This document shows positions 33,035 through 41,454 of a DNA stretch of 64,000 nucleotides, in pieces. The stretch covers positions 37,940 through 101,939 of the forward strand of contig JAFTVU010000029.1 in assembly GCA_017465665.1 (NCBI GenBank), read 5' to 3'. This DNA is from Oscillospiraceae bacterium. GTDB taxonomy: Bacteria > Bacillota > Clostridia > Oscillospirales > Ruminococcaceae. Under the pieces are notes generated by a model. It was not told the origin of the DNA, did not search any database, and saw only the letters and a program-made list of their open reading frames with translations. Numbering within the stretch: position 1 is the first letter of the stretch; every line of letters starts with the position of its first letter. A program made the position numbers and the translations under genes.

Positions 33035-33849
33035 TGGAGATATTCATGACCTATATACTCCCCGTCCTCATCTTTCTGGTGATAGGTGCGGCGGCAGGTG
33101 GATTACTGGTGCTTTGCTCAAAGTTTCTGTATGTGCATACGGATGAAACGGTGGCGCAGCTTACCGAAACGCTCCCCGGGGCAAACTGCGGCGCGTGCGG
33201 ATTTTCGGGCTGTGCAGGCTATGCTGCGGCGATAGCCAAGGGCGAGGCTGCTACTAATCTCTGTAATCCGGGCGGCTCTGAGACGGCTAAGAAGCTGGCT
33301 GAGATAATGGGTACAGAGGCGCTGGAGACCATGCGTAAGGTGGCTTTCGTGCGCTGCAACGGCTGTATCGGTGCTACTGAGGACAGATACATCTTCACAG
33401 GCACTCAAACCTGTGCGGCTACCGAGCGTTTCTATAATGGCAAGGGTATGTGCCGCAGCGGCTGTGACGGTCTGGGCGACTGCATAGCTGTGTGCGATAA
33501 CGACGCTATATCCATAATAAACGGCGTGGCTGTGGTCAATCCCAGCAAGTGCGGTGCGTGTGGAAAGTGCGTTGATGTCTGCCCCAACAAGCTGATAGAG
33601 ATAATCCCTGCCGATCAGAAGTACGGTGTGCGCTGCTCCAATATCGATAAGGGCAAGATAACCCGTGCTGTCTGCAAGAACGGCTGTATCGGCTGTAAGA
33701 TATGCGAGAAGAAGTGTCCCAAGGCGGCTATCGTCGTGGAGAATAACCACGCTTCTATTGACGGAATGCTGTGCAACGGCTGCGGAGCATGTATGGCGGC
33801 GTGTCCGCAGAAGTGTATTGCACTGCTCCCTCAGTGTGAGATAGAATAA
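33034..33849 (+). CDS. rnfB: Rnf electron transport complex subunit B
   Basis: A 271-residue subunit. One N-terminal helix anchors a 4Fe-4S domain (CGACGFSGC) followed by several ferredoxin-type clusters (CGACGKCVDVCP, CIGCKICEKKCP, CNGCGACMAACP). It is the entry point for electrons from reduced ferredoxin. GGAGG lies 6 bases before the ATG at 33034, which overlaps the rnfA stop by one base. It is the last rnf gene; galM follows after 22 bases. Confidence 0.93.
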   Translation: MEIFMTYILPVLIFLVIGAAAGGLLVLCSKFLYVHTDETVAQLTETLPGANCGACGFSGCAGYAAAIAKGEAATNLCNPGGSETAKKLAEIMGTEALETMRKVAFVRCNGCIGATEDRYIFTGTQTCAATERFYNGKGMCRSGCDGLGDCIAVCDNDAISIINGVAVVNPSKCGACGKCVDVCPNKLIEIIPADQKYGVRCSNIDKGKITRAVCKNGCIGCKICEKKCPKAAIVVENNHASIDGMLCNGCGACMAACPQKCIALLPQCEIE

Positions 33850-33871
33850 AGATATTTCGGAGGAAAAACAA

Positions 33872-34909
33872 ATGATAACAAAAGCGGAATTTGGTTCATT
33901 CAGAGGCTATAAGTGCTGGCTTATGACCCTCACAAACAAGAACGGAATGACTGCGCGAATCACAAACTTCGGTGGTGCGGTGGTAGGTCTGGATGTTCCC
34001 GATAAGAATGGCAACATGGCTGACGTGGTACTGGGCTACGATACTCTTGATGGCTATGTTGAGGGCAACAGCTCCCACGGTGCTCTGGTAGGACGTTATG
34101 CAAACCGCATCGGCGGCGCAAAGTTCTCTATCAATGGCAAGGAGTACAACATCGCTCCCAACGATAACAAGGTGAACCATCTGCACGGCGGCTTCTTCGG
34201 CTACAACAAGCGCGTATGGACAGTAGACGATCTGTGTGACGGTGACGAGCCCTCCGTAACTCTCGGCTACATCAGCCCCGATGGCGAGGAGAACTATCCC
34301 GGTACAGTGAAGATCGCAGTAAAGTACACTCTCACAGCAAACAACGGTCTGGAGATCGACTACACCGCAGTTTCTGACGCGGATACCGTTATCAATCTCA
34401 CCAATCACGCATATTTCAACCTCAAGGGTGCAGGAAACGGCGACATCAAGGATCATATCGTGCAGATTAATTCCGAGAAGTACACACCCGTAAACGAGCT
34501 TCTCATTCCCACAGGAAAGCTTGCTTATGTTACTGGTACAGCGTTTGATTTCCGCGAGCCTAAGAGAGTAGGCGAGGATATGGACAATGGCAAGCTCCCC
34601 AATGGCTATGATCACAACTTCGTACTGGGCGAGCCTAAGGTCATGCGTACCGCCGCTGAGGTGTATGAGCCCACTACAGGCAGAGTGATGACAGTCACCA
34701 CCGATAAGCCTGCTATCCAGTTCTATATCGGTATCGGACTTGACGGCGAGGCTGGCAAGAACGGCGCAAGCTACAACAAGTACGCAGGTCTGTGCCTTGA
34801 GAGCCAGTATTCTCCCGATTCTCCCAACCAGCCCACATTCCCCGATTGTGTGCTCAGGGCAGGAGAGACATATCATTTCACAACTACTTATACTTTCTCT
34901 GTAAGATAA
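33872..34909 (+). CDS. galM: Aldose 1-epimerase (mutarotase)
   Basis: A 345-residue cytosolic enzyme interconverting alpha and beta anomers of galactose, glucose or similar sugars. Catalytic residues are visible as His in NHLHGGFFG, His in LTNHAYFNLKG and Glu in CLESQYSPD. TCGGAGGAAAAACAA precedes the ATG. The short distance from rnfB suggests read-through from the rnf promoter, an unexpected pairing of energy and sugar genes. Structured element B begins at the last base of its stop codon. Confidence 0.92.
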   Translation: MITKAEFGSFRGYKCWLMTLTNKNGMTARITNFGGAVVGLDVPDKNGNMADVVLGYDTLDGYVEGNSSHGALVGRYANRIGGAKFSINGKEYNIAPNDNKVNHLHGGFFGYNKRVWTVDDLCDGDEPSVTLGYISPDGEENYPGTVKIAVKYTLTANNGLEIDYTAVSDADTVINLTNHAYFNLKGAGNGDIKDHIVQINSEKYTPVNELLIPTGKLAYVTGTAFDFREPKRVGEDMDNGKLPNGYDHNFVLGEPKVMRTAAEVYEPTTGRVMTVTTDKPAIQFYIGIGLDGEAGKNGASYNKYAGLCLESQYSPDSPNQPTFPDCVLRAGETYHFTTTYTFSVR

Positions 34910-35011
34910 GTCTGCCAATAATACCACATCTGCTTCGTCAACCTCATAATGGCAGGCACAAAGCCTAGCCGTTATGAGGTTTCCTAGCATCTGCGGCATT
35001 TTTGACAGACT
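34909..35011 (+). ncRNA. Structured element B (paired with element A at 10065), family unknown
   Basis: A 103-nt element: outer stem AGTCTG / CAGACT (34909-34914 with 35006-35011), central hairpin CCTCATAATGGC / GCCGTTATGAGG (34942-34953 with 34968-34979) capped by AGGC-ACAAA-GCCT, and conserved single-stranded flanks including ATCTGC, TCGTCA, AGGTTTC and TAGCATCTG. All of these recur on the minus strand at 10065-10168 with compensatory stem changes. It lies between galM and two small membrane-protein genes and may be a 3' UTR element, an independent RNA or a leader. Confidence 0.6.
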
Positions 35012-35042
35012 ATTACAATATTGCTCAATAAAAGGAGTGCCT

Positions 35043-35375
35043 ATGAAAAAGGAAATGTCACCGCAAAAGGGTTGGAATATTTATCTCGCAATAAATACGG
35101 CTGTGCTTTTGCCTGCATTTTTGATTATACTGTTTCGTTTAGAGTCAGTAGGCAGGCTGCTGCTTGTTCCGTTCCTTTTACCGTTGGGATTGTATTCGCT
35201 TTTGGGTGTTTTCGTGCAGTATATTATCCTGATCGGTGTGCTGATATACGCCGTGTACCGTTTAGTCAAGGACAGGAAAGTACCAATATTTATCATGACG
35301 CTGGTGCTTATTGCGGTAAATCTGGTGGTCAATATTTATCTTATGAAGATGTTTTATTTAATGGCAATGCAGTGA
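35043..35375 (+). CDS. Small membrane protein, function unknown (paralogue 1)
   Basis: A 110-residue protein with four predicted helices and a short cytosolic loop RLVKDRKVP. It starts after AAAGGAG with a 7-base gap. The N-terminal KGWNIYLAINT aligns with RGWLIYMGIIT of the next gene, so the two are tandem duplicates. No family is recognised. Confidence 0.65.
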   Translation: MKKEMSPQKGWNIYLAINTAVLLPAFLIILFRLESVGRLLLVPFLLPLGLYSLLGVFVQYIILIGVLIYAVYRLVKDRKVPIFIMTLVLIAVNLVVNIYLMKMFYLMAMQ

Positions 35376-35386
35376 AAGGAGCGACT

Positions 35387-35737
35387 ATGGACGAAAACAC
35401 ACAGGCACACAGGCTAAAGGTGCAGCGTGGTTGGCTCATCTATATGGGAATAATAACAGGTCTGTATGCAATATTCGGTCTGCTTTGTTTCATTGAGTTG
35501 ATTGGCTTGTCCATACCATCTTTTATGGGTTTTCTGGCAGGCGGAATGTTCATACATGGTTGGATAACCGTGTGGTTCAATTATGTTCTTGTAGCATCTG
35601 CGGTTGGGTATGGTATATACTGCTACACAAAGGATAAACAGCAGAAGATATTTTCCCACACCATCATACTGGCGTCTCTGAATATCGTTGGCAGTATCGG
35701 TGTTCAGCTGTGGACAAGAGTTGCAATGACAGCATAA
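35387..35737 (+). CDS. Small membrane protein, function unknown (paralogue 2)
   Basis: A 116-residue, four-helix protein preceded by AAAGGAG. It resembles the upstream gene in length, helix layout and the basic loop after helix three (YCYTKDKQQK). It starts 11 bases after that gene's stop. It ends at a hairpin shared with the convergent gene at 35779. Confidence 0.65.
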   Translation: MDENTQAHRLKVQRGWLIYMGIITGLYAIFGLLCFIELIGLSIPSFMGFLAGGMFIHGWITVWFNYVLVASAVGYGIYCYTKDKQQKIFSHTIILASLNIVGSIGVQLWTRVAMTA

Positions 35738-35744
35738 CAAAATC

Positions 35745-35775
35745 GCTCCCAGAGGTAATGCCTCGGGGAGCTTTG
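35745..35775. terminator. Bidirectional terminator between convergent genes
   Basis: GCTCCC / GGGGAGC (35745-35750 with 35765-35771) with an inner GAGG/CCTC stem; followed by TTTG on the plus strand and by GATTTTG on the minus strand. Confidence 0.65.
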
Positions 35776-35778
35776 TAA

Positions 35779-36189
35779 TTATTTCAGTATCTCGGAAACA
35801 GCTGCTTTGTCCTCAATAAGCTCCATATCCTCAGGGTGCTTCTGAAGCCAGTATCTCAGCCAGAATTTTGCGTCAATGCTGTGCTTGCGGTCGTCGGAGA
35901 CGGCAACAGCGATGATGTAATCCAAGGCGCATTTCCGATGCTCGTTATCATAATGCATGGTCTCTGCCACACGGTATGCCGTCCAACCTCGCACCTTTGC
36001 ATTCTCATGGTACAGTAGCTGAAAGTAATCCTCTTTCAGCTCGGGATATTTTGCGTCTATCTTCAGTGCTATTTTATGCGCCTTGTCTGCATAACGGTTA
36101 TTTCGCCGCACGGTGTTCCATTTCAGCGGTTCGGAATTGATACGCTCTATCTCGTAAATTGCTTCGATATATTCTTTAAGAAGATCCAT
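35779..36189 (-). CDS. Hypothetical alpha-helical (HEAT-like) protein
   Basis: A 136-residue, all-helical soluble protein. The middle part YHENAKVRGWTAYRVAETM resembles a HEAT-type repeat, as in some immunity or scaffold proteins, but no named family is recognised. It has its own promoter (36217-36245) and GGAGG 7 bases before the ATG. Confidence 0.6.
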   Translation of the reverse strand: MDLLKEYIEAIYEIERINSEPLKWNTVRRNNRYADKAHKIALKIDAKYPELKEDYFQLLYHENAKVRGWTAYRVAETMHYDNEHRKCALDYIIAVAVSDDRKHSIDAKFWLRYWLQKHPEDMELIEDKAAVSEILK

Positions 36190-36216
36190 AAGTGTACCTC
36201 CGTGATGTTTGATTCA

Positions 36217-36245
36217 ATTATATCATCGCAGCGGCAAAATGTCAA
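36217..36245 (-). promoter_or_regulatory. Consensus minus-strand promoter for the HEAT-like gene
   Basis: TTGACA (36245-36240), 17-nt spacer, TATAAT (36222-36217): both hexamers perfect. Confidence 0.8.
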
Positions 36246-36293
36246 CAAGGACGATCACAAGAAACCATAGATGTATCTTGATGTTAAATTGTA

Positions 36294-36875
36294 TCAGATA
36301 AGTGCGAACACATCCTCAGGTATCGTGCAGCCATCAGGCAGAGCCACCATGCACACATAAAGTCCCTCACGCTGTGCCTGTGCGTTTGTTGCCCAGAGTG
36401 CCGCAGTTTCAGGATAGAACGTGTCGTCCGCACCCTTTTGTATGCGTGCATTGAAGATATCATATGCAGCCTGTGCGGAAGCCTCATCCGCTGCCTTTAT
36501 CAGCATGACCTCGCAGGCAAAGCCTGTTATGGGAGCAACATAGAACACTTGTTCTTCTATCGCAACATCTCCCAGCCCCTCATACATCATCTCGATAAGT
36601 ACGGGGTCGCCCTCGGGAAACATTACGATATCGCTCTGCTTTTCCTCGGGCTGAGATGCGAGGATAGCCTGATACAGCGTTTCAAGATCGTATTCCTGTG
36701 CATCGTCTTCTGCGGAAGCCGACGCGGCTTCCGCGGTGACAACAGCCTCGATCGTCTGAGCCTCTGCATTCTGCTGAGGCTCGCTTGTTTCTGCCGTACT
36801 GCCGTTATCGCTGCAGGCGGTGAGGTTGATCGCAAGACAGAGAGTGGCGATCAGTGCAAATGTACGTTTTTTCAT
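36294..36875 (-). CDS. Putative DUF4358-like lipoprotein
   Basis: A 193-residue exported protein. The signal peptide ends in the lipobox LTAC (Cys about 21), followed by an Ala/Glu/Thr-rich tether (about 25-60) and a globular domain. The domain's pattern (EEQVFYVAP..., a residue near AAYDIFNARIQ, then YPETAALW and GLYVCMVAL) resembles DUF4358. Function unknown. It is the last gene of a three-gene minus operon with 18-base gaps. Confidence 0.6.
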   Translation of the reverse strand: MKKRTFALIATLCLAINLTACSDNGSTAETSEPQQNAEAQTIEAVVTAEAASASAEDDAQEYDLETLYQAILASQPEEKQSDIVMFPEGDPVLIEMMYEGLGDVAIEEQVFYVAPITGFACEVMLIKAADEASAQAAYDIFNARIQKGADDTFYPETAALWATNAQAQREGLYVCMVALPDGCTIPEDVFALI

Positions 36876-36893
36876 ATATGGTCAACTCCTTTG

Positions 36894-37718
36894 TTACAGC
36901 TCTTCTTCCTTTAGCGGTGTATCCCATGGTATATCATATACCCATGTTTTGCTTAGTTTTTTATAATATTTAAGTCTGTCGGTGCTGAGTCTGCCGCGCC
37001 AGTACTGATAGCCAAGCGTGTAATTCTCTGCCACGTCGTCCCATGAGCTGAAGCTCTGCTGAAGTCGTCTGCAGGCTTCCAGTGCAAGCTCAGCCGCGTT
37101 TTCGTATTCCATGGCTCCGCCCATATAAGCACCGCCGACTATGGAGAGCGTTCTTACAAGATCCCACGCAAGCATTCCCTGTTCGGGATATTTTTCGCGC
37201 ATTTCATCAAGCAGCAGCTTCTGGAAGTCTGAAAAATCTGTCTTATCACCCTCTGATGGCTGAACAGCGCCTGTGTATATCAAAAACCTTTTGTTGTAGC
37301 CGCTGTTCATACATTCCTCGGCAGCAGTGCGCGCATTGTCGGCAGTGAGTCGTCCCCAGCCCCATTCATACAGCTCCTTTGCACGCTGCTTACCCTTTTC
37401 GCTGTTTCGCGTGCCCCATATATCTATCAGACATTTGTATTCGCGTCCGAGCGTTACTGAGCTTGCTGCGAGTATGAATTTCTGTGTCGGCGTGAGTTCC
37501 TTTCCGTCTGACGGGCGCGGCTTCTTATTTATCATGGACGGACCACCGTGTAAAAAGAAATTCGCAACCACTATCATTATAACGATGAATGCCACGAGGA
37601 TAAGCAGCACCAGAATGAGCATAAGCACATCCGAGAAAGACTGTATTGCACTGTTGTTCTGAGAGCCGCCGGAGGTGAGCTGATTTGTCGGTGCTTTGAA
37701 AAATAATGATATGTTCAC
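36894..37718 (-). CDS. DUF1266 membrane-anchored protein
   Basis: A 274-residue protein with one helix near the N-terminus (about 30-53) and a C-terminal domain with the DUF1266 hallmarks: LAWDLVRT, then a Gly-Ala-Tyr-containing helix, ALEACRRLQQSFSSWDD and NYTLGYQYWRG. DUF1266 proteins have no established biochemical role. Co-transcribed with the DMP19-like and DUF4358-like genes. Confidence 0.72.
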   Translation of the reverse strand: MNISLFFKAPTNQLTSGGSQNNSAIQSFSDVLMLILVLLILVAFIVIMIVVANFFLHGGPSMINKKPRPSDGKELTPTQKFILAASSVTLGREYKCLIDIWGTRNSEKGKQRAKELYEWGWGRLTADNARTAAEECMNSGYNKRFLIYTGAVQPSEGDKTDFSDFQKLLLDEMREKYPEQGMLAWDLVRTLSIVGGAYMGGAMEYENAAELALEACRRLQQSFSSWDDVAENYTLGYQYWRGRLSTDRLKYYKKLSKTWVYDIPWDTPLKEEEL

Positions 37719-37736
37719 AGTGATACCTCCTTTATA

Positions 37737-38666
37737 TCAGTTCGGGGAGATATCCAGAACTGATGTTACCTTACCATTCTCGTCTTCAATAAGGTCAAGT
37801 ATAAGGCACAGTGGAAGATCCTGATTGCCGTCAGCCGACAAATAGTATTCTATGCTTGTGCGGTTTCCGTCCACATAAAGCATACAGACGTTTTTGGCTA
37901 TGTACTTATCCAGTCTGTTGAAGCCGTTGATCTCAACAGTTCCTTGAATGAATTCCTCGATGTCTGCCGCATTCAGTGTGCTTTCCGTAACCATAGCCAC
38001 AACATCCTCAAAACGCTTTTCGTGCAGGGCAAGCAGTAGCTGCTTTAGCATATTTCTTGCAAGTGCTTTCTTTTTCTGCGTTTCGATAATGCTCGGCTTT
38101 TTCGGCTTTGGAGGAGTGGTCTCCTCAGCAAAACAGCTGATATTTTCACGGATGTATCGTGCAAGGCACTCAATGAGCCCCGTCATGCTGCGAAACTTAC
38201 TGTTTGTGGTGGAGAAATCATACAGCTCCGCTTTCTTGTAAAAGTCGGAATCGACCTCTTTAGGAAACTGCGACAGATCATTAACATCTATGTCGTTTTC
38301 ACGGATAAAGTCGTCGAACACTTTCTTGTATTCGTCTGCACCGATCTTACCAAGACTTTCGCTGAGATACGGAACGTAATATTCTCTTGTGTAGCCTGCC
38401 AGAAAGTAATACATACCAAGCTCATCAAGATCAAGCTTCGGGTGTTCGATCACCGAGGAATAAAAGTAGTAAACGGAATCCACTGTCATTTCGGGTTCGG
38501 CTCTCTGATTGCGTATATCATCATATCTGATATTTGCATTCAACTGCTTTACAGCTTCAATTTCCTTTCTGATGTGGATAGCGGTAACAAGTTCCTTGTC
38601 CTTAAGCTTGAGCAGCTTTTTTTGATTCATGCTGCAGTAATAATTCTCTTCTTTTTCAGTATACAT
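37737..38666 (-). CDS. Two-domain hypothetical protein, DMP19-like N-terminus
   Basis: A 309-residue soluble protein. Residues about 55-195 (helical, with LGMYYFLAGYTREYYVPYL and FDDFIREN) resemble the DMP19/DUF4375 fold; a Pro/Lys-rich linker (about 200-212) joins a C-terminal domain ending DENGKVTSVLDISPN, which looks like a small alpha/beta domain with a trailing strand pattern. Neither assignment is firm. GGAGG lies 7 bases before the ATG at 38666, behind a good promoter. Confidence 0.55.
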   Translation of the reverse strand: MYTEKEENYYCSMNQKKLLKLKDKELVTAIHIRKEIEAVKQLNANIRYDDIRNQRAEPEMTVDSVYYFYSSVIEHPKLDLDELGMYYFLAGYTREYYVPYLSESLGKIGADEYKKVFDDFIRENDIDVNDLSQFPKEVDSDFYKKAELYDFSTTNSKFRSMTGLIECLARYIRENISCFAEETTPPKPKKPSIIETQKKKALARNMLKQLLLALHEKRFEDVVAMVTESTLNAADIEEFIQGTVEINGFNRLDKYIAKNVCMLYVDGNRTSIEYYLSADGNQDLPLCLILDLIEDENGKVTSVLDISPN

Positions 38667-38698
38667 ATGTGTTCCTCCGCATAATGATCGTTAAACCA

Positions 38699-38727
38699 AT
38701 TATAACAAAGTACATTAAAAAAGTCAA
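38699..38727 (-). promoter_or_regulatory. Minus-strand promoter of the DMP19/DUF1266/DUF4358 operon
   Basis: TTGACT (38727-38722), 17-nt spacer, TATAAT (38704-38699). Confidence 0.75.
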
Positions 38728-38728
38728 C

Positions 38729-38757
38729 AAAAACTCCCCCTGAACTCTCAGGGGGAG
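38729..38757 (-). terminator. Terminator of the sugar isomerase gene
   Basis: On the minus strand CTCCCCCTGA-GAGT-TCAGGGGGAG followed by TTTTTG. Confidence 0.88.
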
Positions 38758-38775
38758 CAGTTATGTAATTAAGAA

Positions 38776-40260
38776 TTACTTAACGAAAGGGTTCTCGCTG
38801 GGATACAGCATACCAGCGGGCTGGTTGAAGCCGATATCCTCTACGCCGAGGTATCTGAACAGGTTGAACAGAGCCTTGCCGTGGTGACCAAATGCAACAG
38901 CACCGTGGTGAGGATAGTTCTTCTCAATCAGAACGTGACGGTAGAAGCGGCCCATCTCGTTGATAGCAAATACACCGATGCCGCCGAAAGACTTTGTAGC
39001 AACAGGGAGGATCTCACCCTGTGCAACGTAAGCGCGGATCTGAGCGTCAGCAGTGGACTGCAGGCGGAAGAATGTGATGTCACCGGGAACGATGTCGCCC
39101 TCGAGAGTACCCATGGTAACCTCCTCAGGCAGGCTTCTTGCCATGATCATCTGGTTCTTCATTGTACCCTTAACGAGCTTGCTGCTGCAGGTGTTACCGC
39201 AGTGGAAGCCCATGAATGTATCGGTGTGCTTGTAGTTGAACTTGCCCTTGATGGACTCTTCGTACATATCAGCAGGCACGGAGTTGTTGATATCCAGCAG
39301 AGTTACAGCGTCCTGAGTGATGCAGGTACCGATGAACTCGGACAGAGTACCGTAGATATCTACCTCACAGGATACGGGGATGCCGCGGCCTGTCAGTCTG
39401 GAGTTTACATAGCAGGGAACAAAGCCGAACATTGTCTGGAATGCAGGCCAGCACTTGCTGGTGAGAGCAACGTACTTTCTGTAGCCCTTGTGAGCCTCTA
39501 CCCAGTCAAGCAGAGTGATCTCGTACTGAGCCAGCTTAGGCAGGATGTCGGGCATCTTGTTGCCGTCGCCCAGCTCCTTAGCCATATCAGCAGCGACTTC
39601 AGGGATCCTGGGGTCATTTGCGTGCTTCAGGAAAGACTCGTACAGATCCAGCTCGGAGTTCTCCTCGATCTCTACGCCGAGGTTGTAAAGCTGCTTGATA
39701 GGAGCGTTACAAGCAAGGAAGTTGAGAGGACGGGGACCGAAGCTGATGATCTTCAGCTGGGACAGACCAACGATCGTTCTTGCAACAGGCAGGAACTCGT
39801 GGATCATATCAGCAACCTCTGCTGCTGTGCCTACAGGGTACTCGGGGATGTAAGCCTTGATGTTGCGCAGCTTCAGGTTGTAGGATGCGTTCAGCATGCC
39901 GCAGTAAGCGTCGCCTCTGCCCTGAATGAGAGATGTGTTGGAATCCTCCTCAGCAGCCGCAGCGAACATTACAGGGCCGTCAAAGTGCTTAGCGAGCAGT
40001 GTCTCGGAGATCTCGGGGCCGAAGTTGCCGAGGTATACGCACAGAGCGTTGCAGCCTGCAGCCTTGATGTCCTCGAGAGCCTGTACCATGTGGATCTCGC
40101 TTTCAACGATGCAGATGGGGCATTCGTAGATCTCAGCTGCGCCGTACTTTTCTGTGTAAGCCTTGATAAGAGCCTGTCTTCTGTTTACGGACAGGGACTC
40201 GGGGAAGCAGTCACGGGATACCGCAACCACGCCCAGTTTAATTTCAGGAACGTTGTTCAT
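38776..40260 (-). CDS. L-fucose/L-arabinose isomerase family protein
   Basis: A 494-residue cytosolic protein. The overall plan, with LGVVAVSRDCFPESL at the start, a central EVDIYGTLSEFI region (metal-binding Glu and Asp), and the C-terminal FGHHGKALFNLFRYLG (His ligand), matches the FucI/AraA superfamily of manganese-dependent ketol isomerases. The exact sugar is uncertain; related Clostridia genes are often annotated only as L-fucose isomerase. Expression is probably controlled through the AAAACGTTTT operator in its leader. AAAGGA lies 11 bases before the ATG. Confidence 0.78.
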   Translation of the reverse strand: MNNVPEIKLGVVAVSRDCFPESLSVNRRQALIKAYTEKYGAAEIYECPICIVESEIHMVQALEDIKAAGCNALCVYLGNFGPEISETLLAKHFDGPVMFAAAAEEDSNTSLIQGRGDAYCGMLNASYNLKLRNIKAYIPEYPVGTAAEVADMIHEFLPVARTIVGLSQLKIISFGPRPLNFLACNAPIKQLYNLGVEIEENSELDLYESFLKHANDPRIPEVAADMAKELGDGNKMPDILPKLAQYEITLLDWVEAHKGYRKYVALTSKCWPAFQTMFGFVPCYVNSRLTGRGIPVSCEVDIYGTLSEFIGTCITQDAVTLLDINNSVPADMYEESIKGKFNYKHTDTFMGFHCGNTCSSKLVKGTMKNQMIMARSLPEEVTMGTLEGDIVPGDITFFRLQSTADAQIRAYVAQGEILPVATKSFGGIGVFAINEMGRFYRHVLIEKNYPHHGAVAFGHHGKALFNLFRYLGVEDIGFNQPAGMLYPSENPFVK

Positions 40261-40317
40261 TGGTTTTGATTCCTTTCATGGTTTTTAAAAAAATTCGGTG
40301 AGGGCGACCTGCTCATA

Positions 40318-40327
40318 AAAACGTTTT
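40318..40327. promoter_or_regulatory. LacI/CcpA-type operator in the isomerase leader
   Basis: AAAACGTTTT is a perfect palindrome; on the minus strand the wider site TGAAAACGTTTTTA nearly fits the catabolite-responsive element. It lies about 35-45 nt downstream of the predicted transcription start, where a bound repressor would block elongation. The core matches 23840-23851. Confidence 0.6.
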
Positions 40328-40367
40328 CATGGGAGCATAAAGTAATACCCTTACACCACTTATATAT

Positions 40368-40396
40368 AGAATAACATAAAAATACAGTTTTGTCTA
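40368..40396 (-). promoter_or_regulatory. Probable minus-strand promoter of the isomerase gene
   Basis: TAGACA (40396-40391), 17-nt spacer, TATTCT (40373-40368); a TTGACA nearby at 40411-40406 has poorer spacing to a -10. Confidence 0.5.
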
Positions 40397-40509
40397 GTAG
40401 TATTTTGTCAAAACCGTGTAGAAATCTTACAGGCAGGTCATTCCTGTACGAAACAGCACAAAACACCGTTCTTTTGCTGTGATAATGCAGTTTTATCATC
40501 AAAATTCCC

Positions 40510-40538
40510 TTGCAATTTCTATACAGATGTTGTATAAT
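40510..40538 (+). promoter_or_regulatory. Sigma-A promoter for the tyrA-pepF operon
   Basis: TTGCAA (40510-40515), 17-nt spacer, TATAAT (40533-40538). No T-box or other riboswitch is seen in the 55-nt leader. Confidence 0.7.
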
Positions 40539-40599
40539 GATATATGTGATATTATGCTTTACAGCATTAAATTATCTGATCGAAAGGACGCAATAGAAA

Positions 40600-41454
40600 A
40601 TGAACATCGCAGTTATAGGACTTGGACTTATCGGAGGCTCTATCTGTAAGGCTCTGAAAGCCAATACCTTCCATCATATCATGGGTATCGATACCAACAA
40701 GGAGGCTATCCGCAAGGCGCTGGAATGCGGCGCTATCGATGAGGAGATAGATGAGAGCCGCCTCGGTGAAGCAAATCTCACCATCGTTGCACTGTACCCT
40801 ATTCCCACAGTTGAGGTCATCAAAAAGAACGCAGACCGTTTCCGCAAGGGAAGCATCGTTATAGATGTGTGCGGTGTAAAGAGCTATATCGTCAACGCCT
40901 GCACTCCCGTGCTGGACGAGCGCGGAGTTATCTTTATAGGCACTCATCCCATGGCAGGTACGGAAAACAGCGGCTTTGACTACGCCACAGCCGATCTTTT
41001 TGCAAAGGCAAGCTACATCCTTACTCCCACAGAAACCACGCCCCAGATCGCTATCGATCTTGTTTCCACTCTCGGCGCGTGCATGGGCTTCGGACAGGTG
41101 GTCATTGCAACTCCCGAACAGCATGATGCCAACATCGCATACACATCTCAGCTTGCACATGTGGTGTCCAATGCATACGTTAAGAGCCCCGCACTGTTCA
41201 GGGCAGACGGCTTCTCCGCAGGAAGCTTCCTCGACCTTACAAGAGTTGCAAAGCTGAACGAGGAGATGTGGTCCAGCCTGTTTCTGTGCAACAAGGAAGC
41301 GCTGCTCAAGGAGATAAACAACATCATCGCGAGCCTCGGTGAATACCGCGACGCGATGGAGAACGATGATATAGATACCCTGCGCGATATTCTGCGTATA
41401 GGACGCGAGCGCAAGGAGAAGAGCATGGAATTTTACGGACAGGAGAAGAAATAA
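40600..41454 (+). CDS. tyrA: Prephenate dehydrogenase
   Basis: A 284-residue NAD(P)-dependent enzyme of tyrosine synthesis. The dinucleotide motif GLGLIGGS (7-14) opens a Rossmann domain; THPMAGTENSGF carries the catalytic His, and the helical C-terminal domain has SQLAHVVSNAY, usual for TyrA. No ACT or chorismate mutase domain is fused. GAAAGGA precedes the ATG, and the next gene overlaps its stop by one base. Confidence 0.9.
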   Translation: MNIAVIGLGLIGGSICKALKANTFHHIMGIDTNKEAIRKALECGAIDEEIDESRLGEANLTIVALYPIPTVEVIKKNADRFRKGSIVIDVCGVKSYIVNACTPVLDERGVIFIGTHPMAGTENSGFDYATADLFAKASYILTPTETTPQIAIDLVSTLGACMGFGQVVIATPEQHDANIAYTSQLAHVVSNAYVKSPALFRADGFSAGSFLDLTRVAKLNEEMWSSLFLCNKEALLKEINNIIASLGEYRDAMENDDIDTLRDILRIGRERKEKSMEFYGQEKK

